Numbered from the stretch's first letter, positions 17,808 through 25,619 are shown. The stretch: 64,000 nucleotides of DNA from JAKBEU01 sp036172095 (GCA_036172095.1 JAVHSH010000023.1:122212-186211), one strand, 5' to 3'. The notes: generated by a model not told the origin, from the letters alone. Numbers and translations: made by a program.

Positions 17808-18152
17808 TTAAACCTGTATACCGGCTTCTCGGACACCCTCAGCAAGCCGTTTTACACGACCCAAATAGGTATATGCACCTCTATCAAAAACTGCCTTTTC
17901 AACTTTCTTCTCTTTCAACAGTATACCTAACTTTTTTCCTGTTTCGAATGCTTTTTCTGCTTTTTTTCCTGTTGCAATCTTCTTACTATGTGCTGAACAA
18001 ATCGTTTTTTCTGCGATATCGTCAATTGCTTGTACGAATATGTGCTTACTTGAACGGAAAACAGAGATTCGTGGTCTTTCTGCTGTCCCAATGATGTTTA
18101 TACTGACTCTTTTTTTTCTTCTCAGAGTCCGATTTGTTGTAACGTGTCTCAT
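17808..18152 (-). CDS. rplR: Ribosomal protein L18
   Basis: 5S rRNA-binding protein of the 50S subunit. RRKKRVSINIIGTAERPRISVFRSSKHIFVQAID and the C-terminal FDRGAYTYLGRVKRLAEGVREAGIQV are characteristic. It is 114 residues. Its gene follows rplF by 12 nt and precedes rpsE by 17 nt. Confidence 0.97.
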   Translation of the reverse strand: MRHVTTNRTLRRKKRVSINIIGTAERPRISVFRSSKHIFVQAIDDIAEKTICSAHSKKIATGKKAEKAFETGKKLGILLKEKKVEKAVFDRGAYTYLGRVKRLAEGVREAGIQV

Positions 18153-18164
18153 ATACTTTGCTGA

Positions 18165-18713
18165 TTATGCCGCCTTGGCTTTCTTTCCTGGCTTAATTCT
18201 TAACTTTTCACCTTCATATTTGATTCCTTTTCCTTTATATACATCTGGTTTCTTTAACATCTTTATTTTGTGTGCGACTTCACCTACCAACTGTTTATCG
18301 ATTCCATTTACGACGACTATCGAAGTTCCTTCTACAGTAAATGTCAATCCAGCCGCTTCCTTATAGATCACTGGGTGTGAATAGCCAACTTTGAAAACGA
18401 GATCTTTCCCCTGCATCTTAACATTAAAACCTGTTCCGACAACCTCAAGTCTTTTTACCCATGGCTTTTCAACACCTACAATCGCATTATCAATCAATGT
18501 TCGTATCGTGCCGTGAAGGGATTTTTGATCTTTTGTATCATTTCTTCGTGTGACATTATAGGTATTTTGTTCTGTTCCTTTTTCCAGCAAAACTCCTTGC
18601 GGGAGAGTCACTGTGAGTGTCCCACCTTTTCCTTTTACTGTGACAACATTACCCTCGACTGTGAGTGTTACTGTTGCAGGAACGATAAGTGGTCTTTGTC
18701 CAATTTTTGACAT
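18165..18713 (-). CDS. rplF: Ribosomal protein L6
   Basis: 50S protein near the factor-binding site. The start at 18713 gives MSKIGQRPLIVPATVTLTVEG, the normal L6 N-terminus, 4 nt after the rpsH stop. A 36-residue upstream extension would lie inside rpsH. The two-domain repeat is visible, with WVKRLEVVGTGFNVKMQGKDLVFKVGYSHPV and the C-terminal PDVYKGKGIKYEGEKLRIKPGKK. It is 182 residues. Confidence 0.97.
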   Translation of the reverse strand: MSKIGQRPLIVPATVTLTVEGNVVTVKGKGGTLTVTLPQGVLLEKGTEQNTYNVTRRNDTKDQKSLHGTIRTLIDNAIVGVEKPWVKRLEVVGTGFNVKMQGKDLVFKVGYSHPVIYKEAAGLTFTVEGTSIVVVNGIDKQLVGEVAHKIKMLKKPDVYKGKGIKYEGEKLRIKPGKKAKAA

Positions 18714-18717
18714 AGTA

Positions 18718-19107
18718 TTACCAAATCTTAAATAATAATTCTCCACCCAATTTTTCTTTTCGTGCTTCTCTGTTGGATAAAATACCTTTTGGCGTCGATA
18801 AGAATGAAACTCCCATTCCATTCATGACTGATTTGAGATCTTTATATGATATATACTCTCTTTTTCCAGGCTTAGATATGATTGCGACATCTGTCATCGC
18901 TGGCACACCTTTTGTATATGCGAGTTCCACTGTGATTGTCTTAATGACTTCACCTTCGACAGAATAGCTTGCGATATAGCCAAGCTGTTGCATCTTCTTT
19001 AGTATTGACTCACGATACTGTGAATGAGGACACTCACATGTTTCGTTTTTCGTCATGTACGCGTTTTTGATTCTAATTATCAAATCGATTATTGGATCGT
19101 TCATCAT
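18718..19107 (-). CDS. rpsH: Ribosomal protein S8
   Basis: 16S rRNA-binding protein and, in E. coli, the translational repressor of the spc operon. The N-terminus MNDPIIDLIIRIKNAYM and the C-terminal GMGVSFLSTPKGILSNREARKEKLGGELLFKIW are diagnostic. It is 129 residues. It follows rpsS (16 nt gap), not rpsN as in the standard order. Confidence 0.97.
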   Translation of the reverse strand: MMNDPIIDLIIRIKNAYMTKNETCECPHSQYRESILKKMQQLGYIASYSVEGEVIKTITVELAYTKGVPAMTDVAIISKPGKREYISYKDLKSVMNGMGVSFLSTPKGILSNREARKEKLGGELLFKIW

Positions 19108-19123
19108 ATATATATTTCAACTA

Positions 19124-19408
19124 TTAAGTTTTATCAGCTGTTCGTTTTGTAATTTTTCCATGACCCTTAAATGTCCTGGTTAATGCGAATTCACCTAGTC
19201 TGTGGCCAACCATTCCTTCAGTAATAAGTATCTCTATATGTTTTCGTCCATTATGTACACCGATTTTATGAGTAACAAACTCTGGTGGTATTTGGGATGC
19301 ACGAGCCCATGTTTTTAAAACACTTCTATCTGAACCTTTTTTCTGTTCCATAACCTTTTTCATAAGGTTCTCGTCGATATAAGGGCCCTTTTTCATTGAT
19401 CTAGTCAT
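19124..19408 (-). CDS. rpsS: Ribosomal protein S19 in a displaced position
   Basis: S19 sits in the 30S head and contacts the A-site finger. The 94 residues are unmistakable: TRSMKKGPYIDENLMKKV, SQIPPEFVTHKIGVHNGRKH, and TEGMVGHRLGEFALTRTFKGHG. In nearly all bacteria rpsS lies between rplB (L2) and rplV (L22). Here it is between rpsN (S14, 6 nt) and rpsH (S8, 16 nt), and rplB and rplV are adjacent with 1 nt between them. No second copy is visible in this window. Confidence 0.98.
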   Translation of the reverse strand: MTRSMKKGPYIDENLMKKVMEQKKGSDRSVLKTWARASQIPPEFVTHKIGVHNGRKHIEILITEGMVGHRLGEFALTRTFKGHGKITKRTADKT

Positions 19409-19414
19409 AGTGCA

Positions 19415-19600
19415 TTACCAAGAAATCTTTTTAACTCCAGGAATCTCTCCTTCTAACGCTCGTTTTCTGAAACAGATGCGACACAATCCAAATCGTCTCA
19501 TATATCCGCGGGATCTTCCACAGATTTGGCATCTATTATGATTGCGTACCTTAAATTTTTGTTCTTTCTTGAATTTAACTTCGTCTGATGTTTTTGCCAT
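19415..19600 (-). CDS. rpsN: Ribosomal protein S14, zinc-binding type
   Basis: The 61-residue zinc form of S14 (also named rpsZ). The four cysteines C24, C27, C40 and C43 form the zinc knuckle (CQICGRSRGYMRRFGLCRIC). It assembles late in the 30S head. It follows rplE by 6 nt. Confidence 0.97.
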   Translation of the reverse strand: MAKTSDEVKFKKEQKFKVRNHNRCQICGRSRGYMRRFGLCRICFRKRALEGEIPGVKKISW

Positions 19601-19606
19601 AGGTGA

Positions 19607-20143
19607 TTATTTTTTAAAAGCAACTCCCAATTTTTCAAATAGTAATCTTCCTTTTGCTTTGTCTTTTGCTGTTGTGACGATTGTTACTTGAAGACCTCGA
19701 ACTTTATCGACTTTATCGTATTCAATTTCTGGAAACAATGTTTGTTCTGTCAGTCCGAGATTGAGGTTGCCGTGAAGATCTACTGTACTTTCTTCAATTC
19801 CTCTAAAATCTCGAAGTCTTGGAATAACAATGGTAACAAGTTTCTGAATGAAATGATACATGCGAGCCCCTCGTAAAGTCACTTTTACTCCTATTGCCAA
19901 TCCTTCACGGATTTTAAATGCTGAGACTGATTTTCTTGCTTTTGTGATGACTGCCTTTTGGCCTGCGATTGTACTTATCTGTTCTTGTATCTTCGCGATT
20001 GCACCTTTGTTGGTGACAGCTTCTCCTGCTCCAACATTGATGACGACTTTCACAAGTCGTGGGACTGCGTTTACATTTTTATATCCGAGCTCCTTCATGA
20101 GCGCTGGCCTTACTTCAGTTTGAAAAAATTCTTGGAATGACAT
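19607..20143 (-). CDS. rplE: Ribosomal protein L5
   Basis: 5S rRNA-binding protein that bridges to S13 in the 30S head. PRLVKVVINVGAGEAVTNK, GQKAVITKARKSVSAFKIREG, LRGARMYHFIQKLVTIVIPRLRDFRG and FPEIEYDKVDKVRGLQVTIVTTA are diagnostic. It is 178 residues. It lies 5 nt downstream of rplX. Confidence 0.98.
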   Translation of the reverse strand: MSFQEFFQTEVRPALMKELGYKNVNAVPRLVKVVINVGAGEAVTNKGAIAKIQEQISTIAGQKAVITKARKSVSAFKIREGLAIGVKVTLRGARMYHFIQKLVTIVIPRLRDFRGIEESTVDLHGNLNLGLTEQTLFPEIEYDKVDKVRGLQVTIVTTAKDKAKGRLLFEKLGVAFKK

Positions 20144-20148
20144 AAGTA

Positions 20149-20454
20149 TTAGATAATGCTATTGCATTTTTTGCAAATGCGCTGCTTTTTTCCTGCTTCA
20201 ACTTTATAACCAACTCGCACATTTTTCTTACATTGAGGACATACAAGTGCTACTTTTGCGACATTTAAAGGTCGTGAAACCTCTAAGATACCGCCTTTTG
20301 GCATCTGTTCACTCTTTCTCACATGTTTTTTATACAAGTTCACTCCTGAGATAAGTATGGAATTCTGTTTCTCATACACTTTTTCCACTACACCTTTTTT
20401 TCCTTTGTCTTTCCCTGTTTGTATTGTGACAGTGTCGTTCTTTTTGATTTTCAT
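20149..20454 (-). CDS. rplX: Ribosomal protein L24 with C-terminal zinc ribbon
   Basis: 50S assembly initiator. The KOW motif is MKIKKNDTVTIQTGKDKGKKG, followed by NLYKKHVRKSEQMPKGGILE. The C-terminus keeps a four-Cys ribbon (C72, C75, C94, C97). The start at 20454 is 1 nt after rplN; a longer frame would run 53 codons into rplN and is rejected. It is 101 residues. Confidence 0.97.
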   Translation of the reverse strand: MKIKKNDTVTIQTGKDKGKKGVVEKVYEKQNSILISGVNLYKKHVRKSEQMPKGGILEVSRPLNVAKVALVCPQCKKNVRVGYKVEAGKKQRICKKCNSII

Positions 20455-20455
20455 A

Positions 20456-20830
20456 TTAATACATTTCCTCGGCCAAACTTGCAATCTTCTTGAATCCATT
20501 ATCTTTGACTTCTTTTGCGATAGGTCCAAAGACACGTGTTCCTTTTGGATCCTTGTTATCTTTGGCTTGCAAGATAACGCATGCGTTATCATCAAAGCGA
20601 ATATAGCTTCCATCTGCTCTCTTATATTCTTTATGTGTCCGTATTACGACAGCTGACATCACTTCTCCCTTTTTCACTTGTCCAAAAGGAATTGCTTCCT
20701 TGACAGCGATGTTGACGATTTCACCGACATATGCATATTTTCTGTTCCCTTTGAAAGGCATACCAATCATAATAGCTTTTTTTGCGCCGCTATTATCTGC
20801 AACTGTCAGAACTGTTCTCAGCTGTATCAT
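20456..20830 (-). CDS. rplN: Ribosomal protein L14
   Basis: 50S interface protein. MIQLRTVLTVADNSGAKKA, GEIVNIAVKEAIPFGQVKKGEVMSAVVIRTHKEYKRADGSYIRFD and the GTRVFGPIAKEV end are diagnostic. It is 124 residues and lies 6 nt downstream of rpsQ. No Shine-Dalgarno is visible. Confidence 0.98.
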   Translation of the reverse strand: MIQLRTVLTVADNSGAKKAIMIGMPFKGNRKYAYVGEIVNIAVKEAIPFGQVKKGEVMSAVVIRTHKEYKRADGSYIRFDDNACVILQAKDNKDPKGTRVFGPIAKEVKDNGFKKIASLAEEMY

Positions 20831-20836
20831 ATCTGT

Positions 20837-21073
20837 TTATTTCTCTAACTTTTTAATAACTGTAAATCTCTTTTCGCCAGACATAGGTCGATTTTCTTGC
20901 ATTTCTACGAAATCGCCTGTCTTGTAAACTCCCTCTGCATCATGGGCTTTGTATTTCTTGTGTTTTGTTATTACTTTGCCATATTTGGCATGGCGAAATT
21001 TTCTTTCAACAGAAACAACGACAGTCTTTGTCATTTTGTCCGAAATCACCGTTCCTACTAGAGTTCGTGCCAT
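20837..21073 (-). CDS. rpsQ: Ribosomal protein S17
   Basis: Primary 16S rRNA-binding OB-fold protein. LVGTVISDKMTKTVVVSVERKFRHAKYGK and VEMQENRPMSGEKRFTVIK are characteristic. It is 78 residues, 6 nt downstream of rpmC. Confidence 0.97.
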   Translation of the reverse strand: MARTLVGTVISDKMTKTVVVSVERKFRHAKYGKVITKHKKYKAHDAEGVYKTGDFVEMQENRPMSGEKRFTVIKKLEK

Positions 21074-21079
21074 AATTAT

Positions 21080-21271
21080 TTACTTCTTTTGTTGTAATGC
21101 TGTCAAAAGAACTGCTAACTGCTTTTTTTTGTTTGAAATGACATTTGTATTTTTCTGTGGCGCAACTGACATTTCCACATTCAATTTTGCTATTTCCATC
21201 TGCAAAGCTAGAATATCTTTCCTCAATTCCTCTGCTGTTTTTTGGCTTACTTCCTTCATGTATTTGCTCAT
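21080..21271 (-). CDS. rpmC: Ribosomal protein L29
   Basis: A 63-residue helical hairpin protein at the peptide exit tunnel, where it helps dock trigger factor and SRP. SQKTAEELRKDILALQMEIAKL and the C-terminal KKQLAVLLTALQQKK match L29, although the usual R-x-x-IAR-x-KT ending is less conserved. Context (rplP-rpmC-rpsQ) is decisive. It overlaps rplP by 4 nt. Confidence 0.92.
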   Translation of the reverse strand: MSKYMKEVSQKTAEELRKDILALQMEIAKLNVEMSVAPQKNTNVISNKKKQLAVLLTALQQKK

Positions 21272-21681
21272 AGTAATTCCTTTGTTACAATTTTTGATCT
21301 AACAGACAGCTTCATAGAGACAGCTTTCAATACTTCCCGCGCTTCAGCAATTGGAAGACCATCGATTTCAAACATAATCTTTCCTGGAACGACTGATGCG
21401 ACGAAATATGCAATATCTCCCTTTCCTGCACCCATGGTCACTTCTGGTGGTTTCTTAGAAAATGGTTTATCAGGAAAAATACGAATCCAGAACTTTCCAA
21501 GTTTTCGTGTTGCACGTGCAAGCACGACGCGGACTGATTCAATTTCTCTATCTTTTATCCATCCTTGATCCATCGCCTTGAGGCCTACCGAACCAAAAGC
21601 TACATTTGCACCTTTCATGGCAATCTTTCTCCATGTTCCTCTGAACTGCTTGCGATATTTCTGTCTTTTTGGTGCCAACAT
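21268..21681 (-). CDS. rplP: Ribosomal protein L16
   Basis: 50S protein near the A-site tRNA and central protuberance. MLAPKRQKYRKQFRG, GSVGLKAMDQGWIKDREIESVRVVLAR, WIRIFPDKPFSKKPPEVTMGAGKGD are diagnostic. It is 137 residues and lies 2 nt downstream of rpsC. Confidence 0.98.
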   Translation of the reverse strand: MLAPKRQKYRKQFRGTWRKIAMKGANVAFGSVGLKAMDQGWIKDREIESVRVVLARATRKLGKFWIRIFPDKPFSKKPPEVTMGAGKGDIAYFVASVVPGKIMFEIDGLPIAEAREVLKAVSMKLSVRSKIVTKELL

Positions 21682-21683
21682 AG

Positions 21684-22319
21684 TTATTTACAAATCCAAA
21701 CTTTTATTCCAACGTATCCCGATTTCGTCAATGCTGGGTAGCGGACGAAGTCTACATCCTCTCGGATTGTCGAAGTCGGTATGCTTCCCAAGAAATATTT
21801 TTCTCTTCGTGAGATTTCTGCTCCATTGATTCTGCCGCCAATTTGAATCTTAACTCCCTTTGCCCCGGCTTCCATAACGCGATCCATTGTATGGTGTATG
21901 ACTGCTCTATGAGGGAATCCTTTTATTATCTTTTCCGCTACCATCTGGGCAACATAATATGCACTCAAATATGGTTTTTTCACTGGCTCAATTTTTATTT
22001 CAACTTTCAATTCCTTGTTTGGTTTTTTATCGAGATCTGCAACGATGTATTTTTTAACTTCTTCGAGTCCTTTTCCTCCGCGTCCGATAATCATTCCTGG
22101 CTTCACGGCATAAATAATGGCTGAAATCTTCTTTATTGCGCGCTCGATATCAATATGGGTTACTGATGCAAACTTAAATTTAAGAAGGAGTTTCTCACGG
22201 ATTTTGATATCTGAGATAAGCGCTTCTCTGAATGTTTTTTTGTTACTAAAAAACCATCGAGATGTCCATCCCTGCGATATACCTACCCGAAGTCCTTTTG
22301 GATCAACTTTTTGTCCCAT
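21684..22319 (-). CDS. rpsC: Ribosomal protein S3
   Basis: Forms the mRNA entry channel. MGQKVDPKGLRVGISQGWTS is the canonical start. The KH domain has the GRGG loop (PGMIIGRGGKGLEEVKKYI), and the C-terminal domain carries AGAKGVKIQIGGRINGAEISRREKY. It is 211 residues, 3 nt after rplV. Confidence 0.98.
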   Translation of the reverse strand: MGQKVDPKGLRVGISQGWTSRWFFSNKKTFREALISDIKIREKLLLKFKFASVTHIDIERAIKKISAIIYAVKPGMIIGRGGKGLEEVKKYIVADLDKKPNKELKVEIKIEPVKKPYLSAYYVAQMVAEKIIKGFPHRAVIHHTMDRVMEAGAKGVKIQIGGRINGAEISRREKYFLGSIPTSTIREDVDFVRYPALTKSGYVGIKVWICK

Positions 22320-22322
22320 TTA

Positions 22323-22793
22323 TTATTTTACTTGTGCTGCGGTCTTCTTTTTTAAGGAAGGTTTTTTAGCAACTTTTAATGTCTTTTTCTCTGCTGTTTC
22401 CTTTTTCTCTGTCTTGATCTTTTTTGCTTCACTACTTTCAATCAATTTGGATTCATTTACTTTACTGGGGCCAACTACGACATGAATATGTGCAAACTGC
22501 TTTCTGTATGGTTTTGCTGTCCCTCTGCTTCCTGGATTATACCTTCGTAATGAATGTCCTTGATCTACTTTCAAAAGCTTAAATTCTAGCAGATGAGCAT
22601 CAATCTGTAAAGTCGCTTTCGCATTGTCTACGGCAGATTTGATTACTTTATAGAGAATTAAGGCTGATTTTTTTGGAGAATAGAAGAGATGATCCATAGC
22701 TTGTGATGGTTTCATTTTCTTCACGCCATCCAAAAGGATACGTAATTTCTTTGGTGTTGTATGAACGTCGATTACTGATGCTTTTGCTTCCAT
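22323..22793 (-). CDS. rplV: Ribosomal protein L22 with a long Lys-rich tail
   Basis: 50S protein whose beta-hairpin lines the exit tunnel. Residues 1 to about 110 are the L22 core, with VDVHTTPKKLRILLDGVK and the hairpin around RRYNPGSRGTAKPYRKQFAHIHVVV. A further 45 residues form a Lys/Glu/Ala tail, making it 156 residues against the usual 110-115. The gene directly follows rplB by 1 nt because rpsS is missing from its usual slot. Confidence 0.96.
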   Translation of the reverse strand: MEAKASVIDVHTTPKKLRILLDGVKKMKPSQAMDHLFYSPKKSALILYKVIKSAVDNAKATLQIDAHLLEFKLLKVDQGHSLRRYNPGSRGTAKPYRKQFAHIHVVVGPSKVNESKLIESSEAKKIKTEKKETAEKKTLKVAKKPSLKKKTAAQVK

Positions 22794-22794
22794 A

Positions 22795-23547
22795 TTATTT
22801 GACTAAAAATTTATTACTCCACTTAACTTTATTTCTTGTTTTTGTTCCTCTTGCTGATTTACCCCATGGCGTCTTTGGATGCATCCCTTCTCCCGTTCTT
22901 CCTTCTCCACCACCGTGTGGATGGCTTCGAGGATTCTGGGCTGTTCCACGGACTGTTGGTCGAATACCTCTGTGACGACTTGCACCTGCTTTTCCTAATA
23001 TTTCATCTTTGTGTTCAATGTTTCCAAGCATCCCGATTGTTGCATATGCTTCTCCAAAACATTTTCTTACTGTGCCTGATGGGAGTTTCACATGAACGAA
23101 TATTCCCTCTTTAGCGACAACCACTCCAGCTGTTCCTGCTCCTCTGACAAGCTTTGCGCCTTGTCCAGGGAACAACTCAAGATTGTGTATTTCGATACCG
23201 ATAGGGATAAGTCGAAGTGGGAGTGCATTTCCTGGTTTTATATCAGATTTTTCACCTGCATAGACCGCATCTCCAACTTTGAGTTCATTTGGTTGCAAAA
23301 TATATCTTTTTTCTCCATCCGTATATTCAACCAAACATACGTTTACATTTCTGTTTGGATCATATTCGATTGACTTGACGACACCTTCCATATCTCTCTT
23401 ATCTCTATTGAAGTCAATCATTCTGTAATATCTCTTGTGTCTTCCTCCCTGATGACGAACAGTTATACGACCGGCATTATTTCTTCCAGAATGCTTCTGA
23501 AGAAGCTCTGTAAGTTTTTTTTCTGGTCTTTGTGATGAGGTATTCAT
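22795..23547 (-). CDS. rplB: Ribosomal protein L2, N-terminally short
   Basis: Essential for subunit association and peptidyl transferase assembly. The conserved RNA-binding core (GRNNAGRITVRHQGGRHKRYYR), KPGNALPLRLIPIG and the catalytic-site-proximal HPHGGGEGR with its His are present. At 250 residues it is about 25 shorter than usual. The normal K-x-KPTSPGRR N-terminal tail is absent and replaced by MNTSSQRPEKKL. An in-frame TGA 9 nt upstream of the ATG excludes a longer reading frame. It follows rplW by 14 nt. Confidence 0.96.
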   Translation of the reverse strand: MNTSSQRPEKKLTELLQKHSGRNNAGRITVRHQGGRHKRYYRMIDFNRDKRDMEGVVKSIEYDPNRNVNVCLVEYTDGEKRYILQPNELKVGDAVYAGEKSDIKPGNALPLRLIPIGIEIHNLELFPGQGAKLVRGAGTAGVVVAKEGIFVHVKLPSGTVRKCFGEAYATIGMLGNIEHKDEILGKAGASRHRGIRPTVRGTAQNPRSHPHGGGEGRTGEGMHPKTPWGKSARGTKTRNKVKWSNKFLVK

Positions 23548-23561
23548 ATCAGTAATTCAAA

Positions 23562-23846
23562 TTATGCTTTTGGAAATAAACTTATCGATCCTTTTGTAAC
23601 GGTGATATAGGCGACTTTCTTATTTGCGTGCAATTTCGGCACCATTCTTTTACCAACTCGCTGTACTTTCCCTTTGCGCACAACAACTCGGATTGATCCG
23701 ACTGTTACACTATAAATTGTTTCTACTGCATGTCGTATCTGGTCTTTAGTTGCAAGTGTTGCGACTGTGAACGCATAAACGTTTCTTTGAGCTAGTGTTG
23801 TTGCCTTCTCTGTAACGACAGGAGACTTTAAAATTGAGTTATTCAT
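23562..23846 (-). CDS. rplW: Ribosomal protein L23
   Basis: 50S exit-tunnel protein and main docking site for trigger factor and SRP. ILKSPVVTEKATTLAQRNVYAFTVA and KDQIRHAVETIYSVTVGSIRVVV are characteristic. It is 94 residues. It overlaps rplD by one base. Confidence 0.97.
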   Translation of the reverse strand: MNNSILKSPVVTEKATTLAQRNVYAFTVATLATKDQIRHAVETIYSVTVGSIRVVVRKGKVQRVGKRMVPKLHANKKVAYITVTKGSISLFPKA

Positions 23847-24520
23847 TATTTTGTAAACATTTGTTGCAATGATTTAAAAGCCTCTGTAGCAACTACTATA
23901 TGTTTGGCGTTAAGAATTGAGTGAACATTAAGTGAACCCATGTGGGTACTCTCAACTTGTGGAATATTCCTTGCTGATTTGATAAATCCTTCTGCTTTTG
24001 AATCAGAAAGGATGAAGAGCGTAAATCCTTTTACCATGTTTGCTTTCGCTAGGAATTGAGCGACTACTTTTGTTTTTGGAGTTACTGCATTGAGGTCGGT
24101 TGAAAGGACAGAGACTGCTCCTTCATGTACTTGATGCGCTACGGCACTTAACAATGCTCCTTTTCTTTGATTTTTGGAAAATTCAAGTCGGTGTTCTTGT
24201 GGTTTTGGGCCACCAACGACACCACCACCCTTAAAGAGAGGTGCTTTTCGTGAACCATGACGTGCATTTCCTGTTCCTTTTTGTTTATATATCTTCTTTG
24301 TTGATCCGGCGACTTCGGCTCTTGTCTTTGCTGAAGCATTTCCTTCTCTTTGGTTAGCAAGGAAAATACGGATATATTGAGTAAGAAGTACTTTATTTGG
24401 TGTGTAAGAAAGAAGCTCTTTGGAAAGTTCAACTGTTCCAGACTCAACTCCTTCAAGAGTATACTGCTTGACTATAATTTCTTTTTTTGCTTTTACTTTT
24501 TTTGATGCTTCCATATTCAT
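23846..24520 (-). CDS. rplD: Ribosomal protein L4
   Basis: Exit-tunnel protein; in E. coli it also represses the S10 operon by promoting attenuation in the leader RNA. The extended-loop signature STKKIYKQKGTGNARHGSRKAPLFKGGG is intact, with LEFSKNQRKGALLSAVA following. The start may be Met1 (24520, overlapping the rplC stop in TAATG) or Met3 (24514). It is 224 residues with a Lys-rich N-terminus. Confidence 0.97.
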   Translation of the reverse strand: MNMEASKKVKAKKEIIVKQYTLEGVESGTVELSKELLSYTPNKVLLTQYIRIFLANQREGNASAKTRAEVAGSTKKIYKQKGTGNARHGSRKAPLFKGGGVVGGPKPQEHRLEFSKNQRKGALLSAVAHQVHEGAVSVLSTDLNAVTPKTKVVAQFLAKANMVKGFTLFILSDSKAEGFIKSARNIPQVESTHMGSLNVHSILNAKHIVVATEAFKSLQQMFTK

Positions 24521-25191
24521 TATGAAATTCTTTTAATTCGAATTAATCCACCGATCGCGCCTGGCACGAGGCCGCCAACAACCATGCTCGTTTCATTTGT
24601 TTCGACAACTGGAAGATTCTTTACTGTCACTGTTTCGCTTCCCATTCGTCCAGCCATTCTTTTTCCTTTGAAAACACGTCCTGGTGTTGTAGACATACCG
24701 ATTGAGCCTGGAGCACGAAGTCTATCTGACTGTCCATGAGTTTTGGATCCGCCTTTAAAGTGATGTCTTCTGACTACTCCTTGAAAGCCTTTTCCTTTTC
24801 CAGTTCCAGTGACCGAGACCATATCTTCCAACTTAAATAATTGGCTTGCTTTTAATTCTTGTCCAACTGAAACGACAACATCTCCGAATGCAATTGTTTT
24901 TTTTCCTTCGACTTCAGAAACTGTAAGGACTGTAGGATCAAATCTGAATTCTGAAATATGTTTGAGCTGTTTTTCAACTTTTGCTTTTTTAAGAAGACCT
25001 TGAACAGGTTTTTGAATATTTTTTCCCTCTTTAAAACCGACAACAATGGCATTGTAACCATTTTTATCAGCGAGTTTAATATCAAGAAGATAGTTTGGGG
25101 CTGTCTCTATAATAGTAACTGCAAGTCGGGAACCGTTTTTGTCAAATCGTTGTGATTGACCTTTTTTGATACCTAAAATAAACCTGTCCAT
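24520..25191 (-). CDS. rplC: Ribosomal protein L3
   Basis: Early 50S assembly protein near the peptidyl transferase centre. The start at 25191 gives MDRFILGIKKGQSQRFDKNG, the normal L3 opening. A longer frame would read through the leader hairpin and is rejected. GKGFQGVVRRHHFKGGSKTHG and RAPGSIGMSTTPGRVFKGKRMAGRMG are diagnostic. It is 223 residues. It is the first gene after a promoter plus terminator-like leader at 25221-25302, so this is probably where the main ribosomal transcript begins. Confidence 0.97.
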   Translation of the reverse strand: MDRFILGIKKGQSQRFDKNGSRLAVTIIETAPNYLLDIKLADKNGYNAIVVGFKEGKNIQKPVQGLLKKAKVEKQLKHISEFRFDPTVLTVSEVEGKKTIAFGDVVVSVGQELKASQLFKLEDMVSVTGTGKGKGFQGVVRRHHFKGGSKTHGQSDRLRAPGSIGMSTTPGRVFKGKRMAGRMGSETVTVKNLPVVETNETSMVVGGLVPGAIGGLIRIKRIS

Positions 25192-25220
25192 AGCGTTAAA
25201 ATAACTTATCGGACACGAGG

Positions 25221-25248
25221 AAAAAAAATATCCCCTGCGGACAAGGGA
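25221..25248 (-). terminator. Intrinsic terminator/attenuator-like hairpin in the rplC leader
   Basis: On the minus-strand RNA, UCCCUUG and CAGGGGA form a 7-bp stem (one G-U pair) closed by a UCCG tetraloop. It is followed at once by UAUUUUUUUU. The pairing is better on this strand than on the other, where the G-U becomes an A-C mismatch. An AGGAAAAA tract just before the stem can pair with UUUUUCCU of the U-run and extend the structure. It stands between a good promoter and rplC, so it can act as an attenuator or as the end of the tuf-rpsJ transcript. Confidence 0.7.
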
Positions 25249-25273
25249 CATTTTTCCTATCCGGAACTTTGTG

Positions 25274-25302
25274 ATTATATAATATAAACCTTCCTTTATC
25301 AA
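25274..25302 (-). promoter_or_regulatory. Sigma70-type promoter for rplC onward
   Basis: On the minus strand TTGATA (25297-25302) and TATAAT (25274-25279) are separated by exactly 17 nt, a near-consensus housekeeping promoter. The -35 begins 8 nt after the rpsJ stop. The predicted transcript starts near 25267 and has a leader of about 75 nt before rplC, containing the hairpin at 25221-25248. Confidence 0.7.
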
Positions 25303-25310
25303 GCCAAAAT

Positions 25311-25619
25311 TTACATCTTTACTTCTACTTCTACACCGGCTGGAAGCTCTAGATGCATTAATGAATCAATTGTCTGGTTCGTAGGATTCAATATATCGAT
25401 CAATCTTTTGTGAGTCTTCAATCCGAAGTGCTCACGAGAGTTCTTATCGATAAATGTCGCTTTATTCACAACAAACACCTCAACCTTTGTTGGAAGTGGA
25501 ATAGGCCCCATGACAGATGCACCTGTTCTCACTGCTGTATCAACAAGTTTTTGACATGTCTCATCGATTATACGATAATCGTAAGACTTCATTTTGATTC
25601 GAATTCTTCCTTTTGGCAT
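25311..25619 (-). CDS. rpsJ: Ribosomal protein S10
   Basis: 30S head protein and NusE of the antitermination complex. RIRIKMKSYDYRIIDETCQKLVDTA, GASVMGPIPLPTKVEVFVV and SREHFGLKTHKRLIDILNPTNQTID are diagnostic. It is 102 residues. It lies 31 nt downstream of tuf and 119 nt upstream of rplC. That gap, unusual for this operon, holds a promoter and hairpin. Confidence 0.98.
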   Translation of the reverse strand: MPKGRIRIKMKSYDYRIIDETCQKLVDTAVRTGASVMGPIPLPTKVEVFVVNKATFIDKNSREHFGLKTHKRLIDILNPTNQTIDSLMHLELPAGVEVEVKM

